A stretch of 8,211 nucleotides of DNA from an uncultured Peptococcaceae bacterium. GTDB taxonomy: Bacteria; Bacillota; Peptococcia; Peptococcales; Peptococcaceae. Positions 1 to 6,403 of this stretch are shown here, piece after piece. Both the position numbers and the translations under genes were made by a program. Position 1 is the stretch's first letter. Every line of letters begins with the position of its first letter. The DNA is taken from NCBI GenBank assembly GCA_902462325.1, contig CABQBF010000119.1, forward strand, positions 1 to 8,211, in the 5' to 3' direction. The notes below the pieces were generated by a model. It had not been told where the DNA came from and made no database searches. It was given only the letters and a program-made list of their open reading frames with translations.

Positions 1-76
1 AACTATTAACCAATGTAGATGAGATGGAAAGGGTTTATCCCAGGTGTCTCAGATCGTCTATAGATTTATAGAAAGG

Positions 77-117
77 ATAAGTGCATAACCATCTGTTTCT
101 ATTGGTTATACACTTAT
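77..117. promoter_or_regulatory. Imperfect inverted repeat before the nitroreductase gene (operator candidate)
   Basis: The arms are ATAAGTGCATAACCAT (77-92) and TTGGTTATACACTTAT (102-117), with 14 of 16 positions complementary around a 9-base spacer. The right arm ends only 5 bases before the GAGG ribosome site of the nitroreductase gene. No T-run follows, so an intrinsic terminator is unlikely. A bound repressor here would block transcription or translation start, and redox enzymes of this kind are often controlled by a nearby regulator, but no regulator gene is visible. The half-site ATTGGTTA (101-108) also occurs inverted at 7-14. The symmetry is seen directly; the operator role is inferred. 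Confidence 0.4.
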
Positions 118-135
118 TATACGAGGATGTGTGTG

Positions 136-657
136 ATGTTAGAAGTGTTGTTAAAGCGGAGAAGCATTCGCAAATTTGCGGAGCAGCCTGTATCGGAAGA
201 CGCGTTGCAGCGAGTGCTGCAAGCGGCGTTATTGGCGCCGTCGTCTCGGGGGCGTAATCCTTGGGCGTTTATTGTGGTAGAGGATAAGGACACGCTGCAG
301 CAGTTGGGCAAATGCCGGCATCCACAACAGGCTTTTTTGCCCCAAACACCGGTTGCCGTTGTGGTGTTGGGCGATAGGGCTACAAGCGATGTGTGGGTGG
401 AGGATTGTAGCATTGCCATGATTTTGATGCAGTTGGAGGCAGAAAAGCTGGGCTTGGGTTCCTGTTGGGTGCAAATTCGGAAACGTATGGCGCAAGGGGA
501 GCAGGAAAGCAGTAACGATTTTGTGAAAACGCTATTAGGCATTCCAGAGCAATATGAGGTACTGGCCATTCTGGCGTTGGGGGTTCCCGCCGAGGAAAAA
601 GCCGGACATCATCTAGAACAACTGGCCTATGAAAAAATTCATCGGGAAAAATTTTAG
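136..657 (+). CDS. Nitroreductase family protein (FMN-dependent oxidoreductase)
   Basis: A 173-residue protein of the nitroreductase/flavin reductase fold. These cytoplasmic homodimers bind FMN and use NAD(P)H to reduce nitro compounds, quinones or flavins; the natural substrate here cannot be read from sequence. The N-terminal FMN phosphate-binding motif RRSIRKF is at residues 8-14, followed by APSSRGRNPW (34-43) and the late glycine-rich GLGSCW (106-111). The C-terminal KIHREKF tail is also typical. An in-frame ATG lies at 127, but GAGG (123-126) touches it. The ATG at 136 has that GAGG 9 bases away, so it is the better start. The length is that of the short, single-domain members. A 16-bp inverted repeat lies immediately upstream. 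The family is confident; the specific reaction is unknown. Confidence 0.9.
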   Translation: MLEVLLKRRSIRKFAEQPVSEDALQRVLQAALLAPSSRGRNPWAFIVVEDKDTLQQLGKCRHPQQAFLPQTPVAVVVLGDRATSDVWVEDCSIAMILMQLEAEKLGLGSCWVQIRKRMAQGEQESSNDFVKTLLGIPEQYEVLAILALGVPAEEKAGHHLEQLAYEKIHREKF

Positions 658-733
658 CATAGTTTTTGTAACGATGGGGACAATGGGAAAGGGAACTGTC
701 GGCCAATGCGCGAAGATGGAGAGGCGATACAGC

Positions 734-913
734 ATGGAAAAATCATTGTTACAGGAGATTACGATCATGCGAACAGAACTGGTTCATCTGGTGGAACAGG
801 GAAATTCGGTGCAAGCTGGCATTGTCGTGGAGAAAAGTCAGGCACTGGATGTGTTGATTGCAGCCTACCTTGAGCAGCAACGGGCAGTCGATTGGCACAG
901 TTTGCGGGGATAA
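734..913 (+). CDS. Spo0E-like aspartyl-phosphate phosphatase (small sporulation regulator)
   Basis: A 59-residue, probably all-helical protein. It carries MRTELVHLVEQG (12-23) followed by the signature KSQALD (34-39) and LIAAYLEQQ (41-49), matching the two-helix Spo0E-like family with its SQ-x-LD motif. In Bacillus such proteins dephosphorylate Spo0A~P and restrain entry into sporulation. The start at 734 is chosen because GGAGAGG (718-724) lies 9 bases upstream. The same frame is open from 629, but the in-frame ATGs at 629, 674, 683 and 716 lack a good ribosome site, and starting at 629 would overlap the nitroreductase. The resulting length fits the short YnzD/YisI type. The protein usually does not sit beside its target, yet Spo0A is encoded about 5.7 kb downstream. 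Family assignment rests on the motif and length; phosphatase activity on this Spo0A is inferred. Confidence 0.82.
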   Translation: MEKSLLQEITIMRTELVHLVEQGNSVQAGIVVEKSQALDVLIAAYLEQQRAVDWHSLRG

Positions 914-917
914 TTGT

Positions 918-945
918 TGTAAATCGACGGTAGAGATGCTACAAT
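918..945 (+). promoter_or_regulatory. Candidate sigmaA promoter for plsC-recQ
   Basis: A -35-like TTGTAA (918-923) is separated by 16 bases from TACAAT (940-945). TG at 937-938 makes it an extended -10 element. Transcription would start near 952, about 24 bases before plsC. The site begins 5 bases after the stop codon of the Spo0E-like gene, so it would separate that gene from plsC-recQ. No terminator is visible between them, so read-through is also possible. Assigned by eye only. Confidence 0.45.
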
Positions 946-975
946 AACAGATGGAAACAGAAAAGGAGCGGTTTG

Positions 976-1737
976 ATGATGAAAGTAATTCGTACCTTAG
1001 CGGTATATATTTATCTGGGGCTTGTGGTAATGCTGGGGGTTCCTTATTTTAAAAGCCTGGATAAGAAAAAAGAGAAGCTGGGCGATGCGGTAGTACTGGA
1101 GAAGATTTATGCCTACGCCAGTCGGATGGCGAGACGGATTGTACGGCTGACAGGCAGCCGAATTACGATAAATGGTGCGGAGAATATTCCGAAAAGCGGC
1201 GCAACATTGTTTGTGGCCAATCACCAGAGCTATATGGATATTCCTGTGATGATGTCGGTGGTGGATCGGCCCATCGGTTTTGTGGCCAAAGAGGAACTGG
1301 GTAAAATTCCCTTCTTTGCCCAGTGGATTGTTTATATGAAATGTGTGCTGATTACTCGCGGCGATACGCGCAAGGCGCTAGCAGCCATTCTGCAGGCGGC
1401 AAAATTGCTGCAGCAGGGTCATAGCCTAGTGCTTTATCCTGAAGGAACGCGCAGTATTGATGGAAACTTGGGCGAATTTAAAGCAGGCAGCCTAAAAGCA
1501 GCGCAGAAGGGCAAGGCTATGGTGGTTCCGGTTGCCATTGACGGCGCCAGAGATATTATGCCCCGCAACAGCTTTTGGATGTATAAAACCGAGGTTACCG
1601 TTACGGTACTGCCCGCTATCAGTGTGGAGACGGTGCAGGCCATGGATACGAAAGAATTGGCAATGGTAGTGAAACAGCAGATTGCCGGCGCCTTAGGGCA
1701 ATCCTTGCCTACCGATGGAGATGAGTTGCATGGATAG
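976..1737 (+). CDS. plsC: 1-acyl-sn-glycerol-3-phosphate acyltransferase (PlsC family)
   Basis: A 253-residue membrane-associated acyltransferase. It transfers a fatty acyl group to the sn-2 position of lysophosphatidic acid to give phosphatidic acid, the precursor of membrane phospholipids. A hydrophobic segment at about residues 6-24 likely anchors it to the inner face of the membrane. The catalytic block I NHQSYMD (82-88) supplies His83 and Asp88. Block II is around KEELGKIPFF and ITRGD (about 105-130). Block III is EGTRS (156-160), and block IV is VPVAIDG (184-190). The length is normal for the family. AAAAGGAG (961-968) lies 7 bases before the ATG at 976; the next ATG at 979 is equally possible, and an in-frame TTG at 973 is unlikely. 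The last codons overlap the recQ start, suggesting coupled translation. Family is confident; exact acyl donor is not known. Confidence 0.92.
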   Translation: MMKVIRTLAVYIYLGLVVMLGVPYFKSLDKKKEKLGDAVVLEKIYAYASRMARRIVRLTGSRITINGAENIPKSGATLFVANHQSYMDIPVMMSVVDRPIGFVAKEELGKIPFFAQWIVYMKCVLITRGDTRKALAAILQAAKLLQQGHSLVLYPEGTRSIDGNLGEFKAGSLKAAQKGKAMVVPVAIDGARDIMPRNSFWMYKTEVTVTVLPAISVETVQAMDTKELAMVVKQQIAGALGQSLPTDGDELHG

Positions 1738-3217
1738 GCTGGAGGAAGCAGAAGACTTACTGCGCAAATATTATGGCTATAAGGCTTTGAAACCAATTCA
1801 GCAGAAGGCCATCCAGTCCATTCTGCGCGGCGAGGACACTTTTGTGGTTATGCCTACCGGCGGCGGCAAGTCGCTGTGCTATCAAATTCCGGCGCTGATG
1901 CTGGAGGGCTTGACACTGGTAATTTCGCCGTTGATTTCTTTGATGAAGGACCAGGTTGACCAACTGGTGCGCCGGGGGATTCGGGCAGCCTGTATGAATA
2001 GTATGCTGGATGGTGAGCAGTATCGGCTTTTACGGCAGCAAATTCAAAATAAACAGATACAGATTTTGTACGTGGCTCCGGAGCGGCTTCGTTCCGGAGA
2101 TTTTTTATCTCTGCTGCGCCGCCAGCGCATTGCGCTGGTTGCGGTGGATGAAGCCCATTGCGTTTCTCAGTGGGGCCATGATTTTCGGCCCAGTTACCAT
2201 GGCATCAGCCAGTTTATCCGTACATTGGCAGTGCGGCCTGTGGTGGCGGCTTTTACAGCGACTGCTACGGCGGAAACGCGGGAAGATATTATCCGGCGGT
2301 TGGAATTGCAGCGGCCTAATATCTATCGAGCCAGCTTTAATCGCTCTAACTTGATTTTAGCAGTGAAGCGGGATGGCAACCGCAAAGAAGAATTGCTGCA
2401 ATTTGTGCAAGCCCATCGGGGACAGGCCGGTATTATTTACTGCAATACCCGTAAAGAAGTGGACAAGGTGTGGGACTTATTGCGGCGAGCTGGAATTCCG
2501 GTACTGCGTTATCATGGTGGTATGGAGGACTGGGAACGAAATGAGAATCAGGAAAAGTTTTTATATGAGCAGGTAAACTTGATTGTAGCCACCAATGCTT
2601 TTGGCATGGGTATCAATAAGCCTGATGTGCGCTATGTGGTGCATTATAATTTGCCGAAAAATATCGAATCCTATTATCAGGAGATTGGCCGGGCTGGTCG
2701 GGATGGTTTGCCCAGCTTATGCGTGTTGTTTTTTTCCTATGCCGATGTGCATGTGAATCGTTATTTGTTGGAGCAGAGCAGCAAGTCGGAGGAACGGTTG
2801 GCTGTGGAGCTGCAAAAGTTGGATTCTATGGTGCAGTATGCCAGCACACGCCGTTGTCTGCGGCAATATATTTTGCAATATTTTGGCGAGAAAGCCAAGG
2901 AGCACTGCCAGGGCTGCAGCAATTGCTGTACGGTCAGCTTGGGAAAACCGGTGATACAGCAGATGGAGGAAGCCTTGTTCGATGAGTTGAGAGGCTGGCG
3001 GCTGATGACAGCCATTGAGGAGGGTGTTCCTTCTTATCGAATTCTCAGCGATGAAACCTTGCAGGATTTGGCGCAAAAGCAACCTTTGAGTATGGTAGCT
3101 CTGGAGCAGATTGTCGGTATGGGCGAACGAAAAATTGAACAATACGGGGAAATTTTATTGAAAACGATTTCACAATATCAGCAGAATGTGTATAATAAAG
3201 AACGTAAGGGGCTGTAG
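1730..3217 (+). CDS. recQ: RecQ-family ATP-dependent DNA helicase, short form without winged helix
   Basis: A 495-residue 3'-5' DNA helicase acting in recombination repair and processing of stalled forks. Motif I PTGGGKS is at 42-48, motif Ia around VISPLISLMKDQ (64-75) and motif II DEAH at 140-143. The RecQ aromatic-rich loop CVSQWGHDFRP follows at 144-154. Motif III TATAT is at 176-180, motif IV around GIIYCNTRKEVD (234-245), and motifs V-VI span ATNAFGMGINKPD to QEIGRAGRDG (287-326). Zinc ligands are Cys376, Cys393, Cys396 and Cys399/400. An HRDC-like domain (about 413-485) follows after only some 12 residues, so the RQC winged helix is absent; full RecQ proteins have about 590-610 residues. 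Start: GGAG (1717-1720) lies 9 bases before the ATG at 1730, better than the in-frame ATG at 1715. It overlaps plsC by 8 bases. Bacillus RecS, of similar length, is a possible functional comparison. Confidence 0.93.
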   Translation: MDRLEEAEDLLRKYYGYKALKPIQQKAIQSILRGEDTFVVMPTGGGKSLCYQIPALMLEGLTLVISPLISLMKDQVDQLVRRGIRAACMNSMLDGEQYRLLRQQIQNKQIQILYVAPERLRSGDFLSLLRRQRIALVAVDEAHCVSQWGHDFRPSYHGISQFIRTLAVRPVVAAFTATATAETREDIIRRLELQRPNIYRASFNRSNLILAVKRDGNRKEELLQFVQAHRGQAGIIYCNTRKEVDKVWDLLRRAGIPVLRYHGGMEDWERNENQEKFLYEQVNLIVATNAFGMGINKPDVRYVVHYNLPKNIESYYQEIGRAGRDGLPSLCVLFFSYADVHVNRYLLEQSSKSEERLAVELQKLDSMVQYASTRRCLRQYILQYFGEKAKEHCQGCSNCCTVSLGKPVIQQMEEALFDELRGWRLMTAIEEGVPSYRILSDETLQDLAQKQPLSMVALEQIVGMGERKIEQYGEILLKTISQYQQNVYNKERKGL

Positions 3218-3310
3218 GCTAAGCGGTTGCTCTGCAAAATCGAGCCGTTGTCAAAAAATAGAAGTTTGTAGCGATACCGGTACATTTAAGATAGATGGAG
3301 GCGGGTGGAT

Positions 3311-4570
3311 ATGAAATTGGATTTTAGCAAAGAGGCGATTAATCGCTTGTTGGCCAATATTTTGGTGGTCATTGTGGGGATTTCGTTTTATTTTGCGTTG
3401 CTGCATTTGGAGACGATTCATAACTTTACGACTGCGGTTCTGGATATTCTGCGTCCCTTTGTCTATGGGTTTGTGATTGCTTTTTTGTTGAATAATCCGG
3501 TCAAATATTTTGACCGTGTTATGAAACCGCTGATAAAAAAAGAAAAAATGCGGCGGGCCTTGTCGGTTATACTGGCTATGGTAATCTTTGCCGTTTTAAT
3601 CGGTTTGCTGATTGCATTTTTGGTGCCGCAGTTGATTGACAGCACAGTGACATTGGTGCGTAATATTCAGGATTTTGCGCTGAATTTGGATTACTACATG
3701 GAAGACTGGTTTGCAATTTTAAATCAACAATACCACATTGATCCGACGATCTATACAAAATTGATGGATGCTTGGGAAAGTATTTTGTCGAAGGGCAGCT
3801 CCATTCTGGTGACAATTTTCCAGCGCCTGCTCGGTTTAACCGGGCAGATTACCAGCGGCGTCATTAATTTTTTTGTGGCGGTGATTATTTCTGTTTATCT
3901 GTTGATGTCTCGAGAGGAATTTTTTGCCCAGCTACGCAAGGTGCTCTATGCACTGTTCAATCAAAAAACGGTGGAAAATATGCTGTATGTAGGACGATTA
4001 ACCAGCTCCACCTTTAATGGCTTTATCAATGGAAAATTGATTGATTCCTTGATTATCGGTATTTTGGCGTTTATTTGCCTGACCATTATGAAGATGCCTT
4101 ATGTGTTGTTGATTAGCGTGATTATCGGTGTAACCAACATAGTGCCCTTTTTTGGCCCTTTTGTTGGCGCTATTCCTAGTGCCTTTATCATTTTTATTGT
4201 GGATCCAATTCAGGCGCTGTGGTTTTTGTTATTTATTTTAATTTTGCAGCAAATTGACGGCAATATTATTGGACCGAAGATTTTGGGCGGCACCACTGGT
4301 TTGCCGGCTATCTGGGTGATGTTTGCTATTTTGGTAGGCGGCGGTATGGCTGGTTTTGTAGGAATGATCGTGGGTGTGCCGGCAGTAGCCGTGTTATATA
4401 CGTTATTTAAAGCATATATTAAGCAGCGGTTGGAGAACAAAGCCTTGCCTTCTACAACAGAGGCTTACGCAAAGGTGGATGTGAATCCGTATCAAATAGA
4501 AAAAAAACATGATGTTATAAAAACGAAGGAGAAGGACAATGAAGCAGAATCAGCTAAAACAGATTCTTAA
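3311..4570 (+). CDS. AI-2E family transporter (multi-pass membrane protein)
   Basis: A 419-residue integral membrane protein of the AI-2E transporter family (formerly UPF0118; TqsA/PerM/YtvI relatives). Characterised members export autoinducer-2 or act as cation/proton antiporters, so substrate is not assignable here. About eight hydrophobic segments are visible: two near residues 13-62, one at 84-105, one at 180-199 and several from 245 to 368. A larger soluble loop lies at about 106-175. The family signature NIVPFFGPFVGAIPS is at 276-290, followed by the conserved GPKILGGTTGLPAIWV (321-336). The last 50 or so residues form a highly charged, Lys/Glu-rich cytoplasmic tail whose final codons overlap pheA. 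GGAGG (3297-3301) lies 9 bases before the ATG at 3311; an in-frame GTG at 3305 is only 3 bases away and is rejected. The 93-base gap after recQ has no clear terminator or promoter. Confidence 0.88.
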   Translation: MKLDFSKEAINRLLANILVVIVGISFYFALLHLETIHNFTTAVLDILRPFVYGFVIAFLLNNPVKYFDRVMKPLIKKEKMRRALSVILAMVIFAVLIGLLIAFLVPQLIDSTVTLVRNIQDFALNLDYYMEDWFAILNQQYHIDPTIYTKLMDAWESILSKGSSILVTIFQRLLGLTGQITSGVINFFVAVIISVYLLMSREEFFAQLRKVLYALFNQKTVENMLYVGRLTSSTFNGFINGKLIDSLIIGILAFICLTIMKMPYVLLISVIIGVTNIVPFFGPFVGAIPSAFIIFIVDPIQALWFLLFILILQQIDGNIIGPKILGGTTGLPAIWVMFAILVGGGMAGFVGMIVGVPAVAVLYTLFKAYIKQRLENKALPSTTEAYAKVDVNPYQIEKKHDVIKTKEKDNEAESAKTDS

Positions 4571-5582
4571 TTTGCAGCAGCAGATTGCGGCTATGGAGCA
4601 GGAAATTGAACACCTTTATGGAGAGCGAAAACTTTTAGTACAGGAGAGCGAAGGGATCCTGCAGGAAATGCTGCAGAATGTAGAAGAACCAGTAACCAGT
4701 GCGGATTATCAATCAGATCTGGATGTGATTTTAAAGGCGCGGGCCGAATTGCCTACGCAGGCGAAAGTGGCTTGTCAAGGTGTGGAAGGGTCTTATTCCC
4801 ATCAGGCGGCTGATCAGTTTTTTGCTGAGCCGGATATTCAGTTCTTTGACCAGTTCGAGGACGTGTTCCAGGCAGTGGAGAGCGGCGCAGTAGAATATGG
4901 AGTGCTGCCGATTGAAAATTCCACCGCTGGTTCTGTGGTGCAGGTATATGATTTGATGCGCAAACACAGTTTTTATATCATCAAAGATACAAAGGTTCTG
5001 GTGCGGCATAATTTACTGACGGCAGAAGAAACGGCTTTAGAAGAACTGACCGATATTTATTCCCATCCTCAGGCGCTCAGCCAGTGTCAGGAATTACAGG
5101 AGAAATACCGGAATATTCAGTTTCACGAGTATTCCAATACTGCAGTTGCCGCCAAGTTTGTAGCAGAACAGAAAAATCCTCATTTAGCGGCAATTGCTTC
5201 GGCAAAATGCGCCGAATTGTATGATATGTACTTCTTACAAAAGGATATTCAAGATATGTCCGGCAATGCCACCCGTTTTATTTGTATTAGTAAAACGCCG
5301 GGATTTTCGGCAGGAGCCAACAAAATCAGTCTTTGCTTGACAGTGCCGCATAAACCAGGGGCGTTGTATCATTTGCTGCATAAATTTGCACTGAATAATT
5401 TGAATATCTGTAAACTGGAATCGCGGCCATATCCAGAAAAGAAATTTGAGTATTTGTTTTATCTGGATGTGGAAGGTAAATGCAGCGAGTTTCAAGTGCG
5501 TTGGTTATTGAATGATTTGAATAAACAGCTCGGTTATTTTAAGTTTTTGGGTAGTTATGATGAGCAGTTAGCGGCAGAATGA
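4539..5582 (+). CDS. pheA: Prephenate dehydratase with ACT domain and a vestigial chorismate-mutase-like N terminus
   Basis: A 347-residue cytoplasmic enzyme converting prephenate to phenylpyruvate, the committed step to phenylalanine. The dehydratase core starts at KVACQGVEGSYSHQAA (76-91). It continues with GVLPIENSTAGSV (121-133) and ends with the catalytic TRF motif at 245-247 (NATRF). A regulatory ACT domain (about 262-342) carries GALYHLL (274-280) and ESRP (294-297), the phenylalanine-binding motifs, so feedback inhibition by phenylalanine is expected. Residues 1-45 form an amphipathic helix that lines up with the first helix of AroQ chorismate mutase (pattern L-x-x-L-x-x-x-I...E-R), but the active-site arginines appear replaced (Gln13, Lys31), so mutase activity is unlikely. 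AAGGAG (4526-4531) lies 7 bases before the ATG. The start lies 32 bases inside the preceding membrane-protein gene, implying one transcript. Confidence 0.93.
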   Translation: MKQNQLKQILNLQQQIAAMEQEIEHLYGERKLLVQESEGILQEMLQNVEEPVTSADYQSDLDVILKARAELPTQAKVACQGVEGSYSHQAADQFFAEPDIQFFDQFEDVFQAVESGAVEYGVLPIENSTAGSVVQVYDLMRKHSFYIIKDTKVLVRHNLLTAEETALEELTDIYSHPQALSQCQELQEKYRNIQFHEYSNTAVAAKFVAEQKNPHLAAIASAKCAELYDMYFLQKDIQDMSGNATRFICISKTPGFSAGANKISLCLTVPHKPGALYHLLHKFALNNLNICKLESRPYPEKKFEYLFYLDVEGKCSEFQVRWLLNDLNKQLGYFKFLGSYDEQLAAE

Positions 5583-5598
5583 TCGATGGAGGTGGATA

Positions 5599-5637
5599 GT
5601 GCCAGTCATATTTTTTAACTTTGTGATATATATATAA
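5599..5637 (+). other. Possible 12-residue leader peptide reading frame
   Basis: A GTG start at 5599 is preceded 5 bases away by a near-perfect ribosome site GGAGGT (5588-5593). The frame reads MPVIFFNFVIYI and stops with TAA at 5635-5637. It contains three phenylalanines and is wholly hydrophobic. The frame runs through the left arm and most of the loop of the hairpin at 5617-5650, so a translating ribosome would disrupt that hairpin. This is the geometry of a translated leader, but it lies after pheA and before the LytM-like gene, so its target is unclear. Chance is a real alternative because the region is very short. Confidence 0.25.
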
Positions 5638-5650
5638 GTATCGCAAAGTT
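5617..5650 (+). promoter_or_regulatory. 12-bp hairpin directly before the LytM-like gene
   Basis: The arms AACTTTGTGATA (5617-5628) and TATCGCAAAGTT (5639-5650) pair over 12 positions, with one T-G wobble, around the AT-only-plus-G loop TATATATAAG. No T-run follows; instead the right arm ends directly before the purine-rich ribosome site AGAAAGGAGG of the next gene. It could be an operator around an AT-rich promoter, or an RNA element controlling translation of the downstream gene. I could not identify convincing -35/-10 boxes or a sporulation-sigma consensus here. Confidence 0.45.
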
Positions 5651-5667
5651 AGAAAGGAGGGGGCAGT

Positions 5668-6330
5668 ATGACCGGATATCCACAGCAAAAACGGAAAACA
5701 CCAAGTAAGGCTTTTTGGCGCTTTTGCGGGCAGATAGCTGGTTCACTGGGTGTTTTTTTTCTGGTACTGACAATTTTTCAGAGTACCTCGCCAGGCAGTT
5801 TACAATGGCAGCAGTTTTTACGGGACAGCTTTACCACCGATGCGGATTTGGCGCCAGTTATGCAATTTTTTTATAACTTTCCCATGGACAGCCTTTCTGA
5901 GGAAGCAATCAGCGTCAATGCTACTGTCGGTCCTGTACGGGAAGCCATGGCAGTACCGGTAACAGGCAAAGTGGTGAATGAATACGGTTGGGATCAGACA
6001 CAATTGTCATCCCGCTTTCAAGAAGGCTTATGGATTGCCACAGAGCCAGAGGAGGAAATCCGTGCTGCTTATAGCGGAACGGTAACCGGCGTGACGGAGG
6101 AGGAGGGCGGCTATACCATCGAGGTTTCTCATACCAACGGTTTGGTGACTATTTATGGTTATTGCGCGCAATGTGATGTGCAGCTCAATGAGCCGGTAGA
6201 AAAAGGGCAAGCTTTGGGTAAAACTCAGCAGCAGCAGGAAATGGGGAACTTTTATTTTGCTGCCAGATATTTAGGGGAACCGGTAAATCCGTTAGAGTTG
6301 TTACAACAAGAAGAAGCTGGCACGTTGTAA
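5668..6330 (+). CDS. Degenerate LytM/M23-domain membrane protein, SpoIVFA/SpoIIQ-like
   Basis: A 220-residue bitopic membrane protein: a basic cytoplasmic N terminus (1-18), one transmembrane helix (about 19-38), a linker, then a LytM (peptidase M23) fold at about 95-212. The fold is recognisable from FQEGLWIAT (117-125), AAYSGTVTGV (133-142), GGYTIEVSHTNGLVTIYGY (147-165), PVEKGQALGK (176-185) and YFAARYLGEPVNPLELL (196-212). The zinc ligands of active M23 enzymes are missing: the H-x-G-x-D site reads QEGLW, and the final H-x-H reads NFY. It is therefore a non-catalytic pseudopeptidase. The closest pattern I recall is SpoIVFA, which holds the SpoIVFB protease inactive in the forespore outer membrane; SpoIIQ is another candidate. 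No spoIVFB gene follows. AAAGGAGG (5653-5660) lies 7 bases before the ATG. Fold is confident, SpoIVFA identity is inferred. Confidence 0.72.
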   Translation: MTGYPQQKRKTPSKAFWRFCGQIAGSLGVFFLVLTIFQSTSPGSLQWQQFLRDSFTTDADLAPVMQFFYNFPMDSLSEEAISVNATVGPVREAMAVPVTGKVVNEYGWDQTQLSSRFQEGLWIATEPEEEIRAAYSGTVTGVTEEEGGYTIEVSHTNGLVTIYGYCAQCDVQLNEPVEKGQALGKTQQQQEMGNFYFAARYLGEPVNPLELLQQEEAGTL

Positions 6331-6348
6331 ATCGTAAAAATAGAAAGA

Positions 6349-6385
6349 CAAAAAAGCTTGTCGCTTTATGCGGCAGGCTTTTTTG
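6349..6385 (+). terminator. Intrinsic terminator after the LytM-like gene
   Basis: A 16-bp stem pairs 6349-6364 (an A-run then GCTTGTCGC) with 6370-6385 (GCGGCAGGC then a T-run), with two T-G wobbles and the loop TTTAT. Six T residues close the stem. The A-run on the left makes it able to work on both strands. It lies 18 bases after the stop codon and separates the upstream genes from spo0A. Confidence 0.9.
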
Positions 6386-6403
6386 TAGTATGTTGCGATT
6401 TTT

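Noticed and set aside
3..71. Open stretch of 22 codons running in from the left edge and ending at TAG (69-71)
   Set aside because: Could be the tail of an upstream gene, but it is too short and has no recognisable sequence; the small GGG/CCC and TGAGA/TCTCA pairing in 20-51 is also too weak for an RNA call.
117..569. Long open frame on the minus strand opposite the nitroreductase
   Set aside because: Cys/Ser/Thr-rich translation without any recognisable domain, lying fully opposite a well-supported gene; typical shadow frame.
697..703. TGTCGGC as a Spo0A box before the Spo0E-like gene
   Set aside because: Matches only 5 of 7 positions of TGTCGAA and has no accompanying promoter.
629..733. 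N-terminal extension of the Spo0E-like protein
   Set aside because: The starts at 629, 674, 683 and 716 have no good ribosome site; GGAGAGG positions the start at 734, and the shorter product has the family length.
2717..3142. Minus-strand open frame opposite the recQ C-terminal region
   Set aside because: Leu/Gln/His-rich translation typical of antisense to a helical protein; recQ coding is unambiguous here.
3275..3282. Palindrome TACCGGTA in the recQ/AI-2E gap
   Set aside because: Eight-base palindromes are expected by chance; no promoter is placed around it. TTGTCA at 3248-3253 has no matching -10.
5586..5618. ATG-started 10-codon frame overlapping the leader candidate
   Set aside because: It has no ribosome site; the GGAGGT falls inside the frame.
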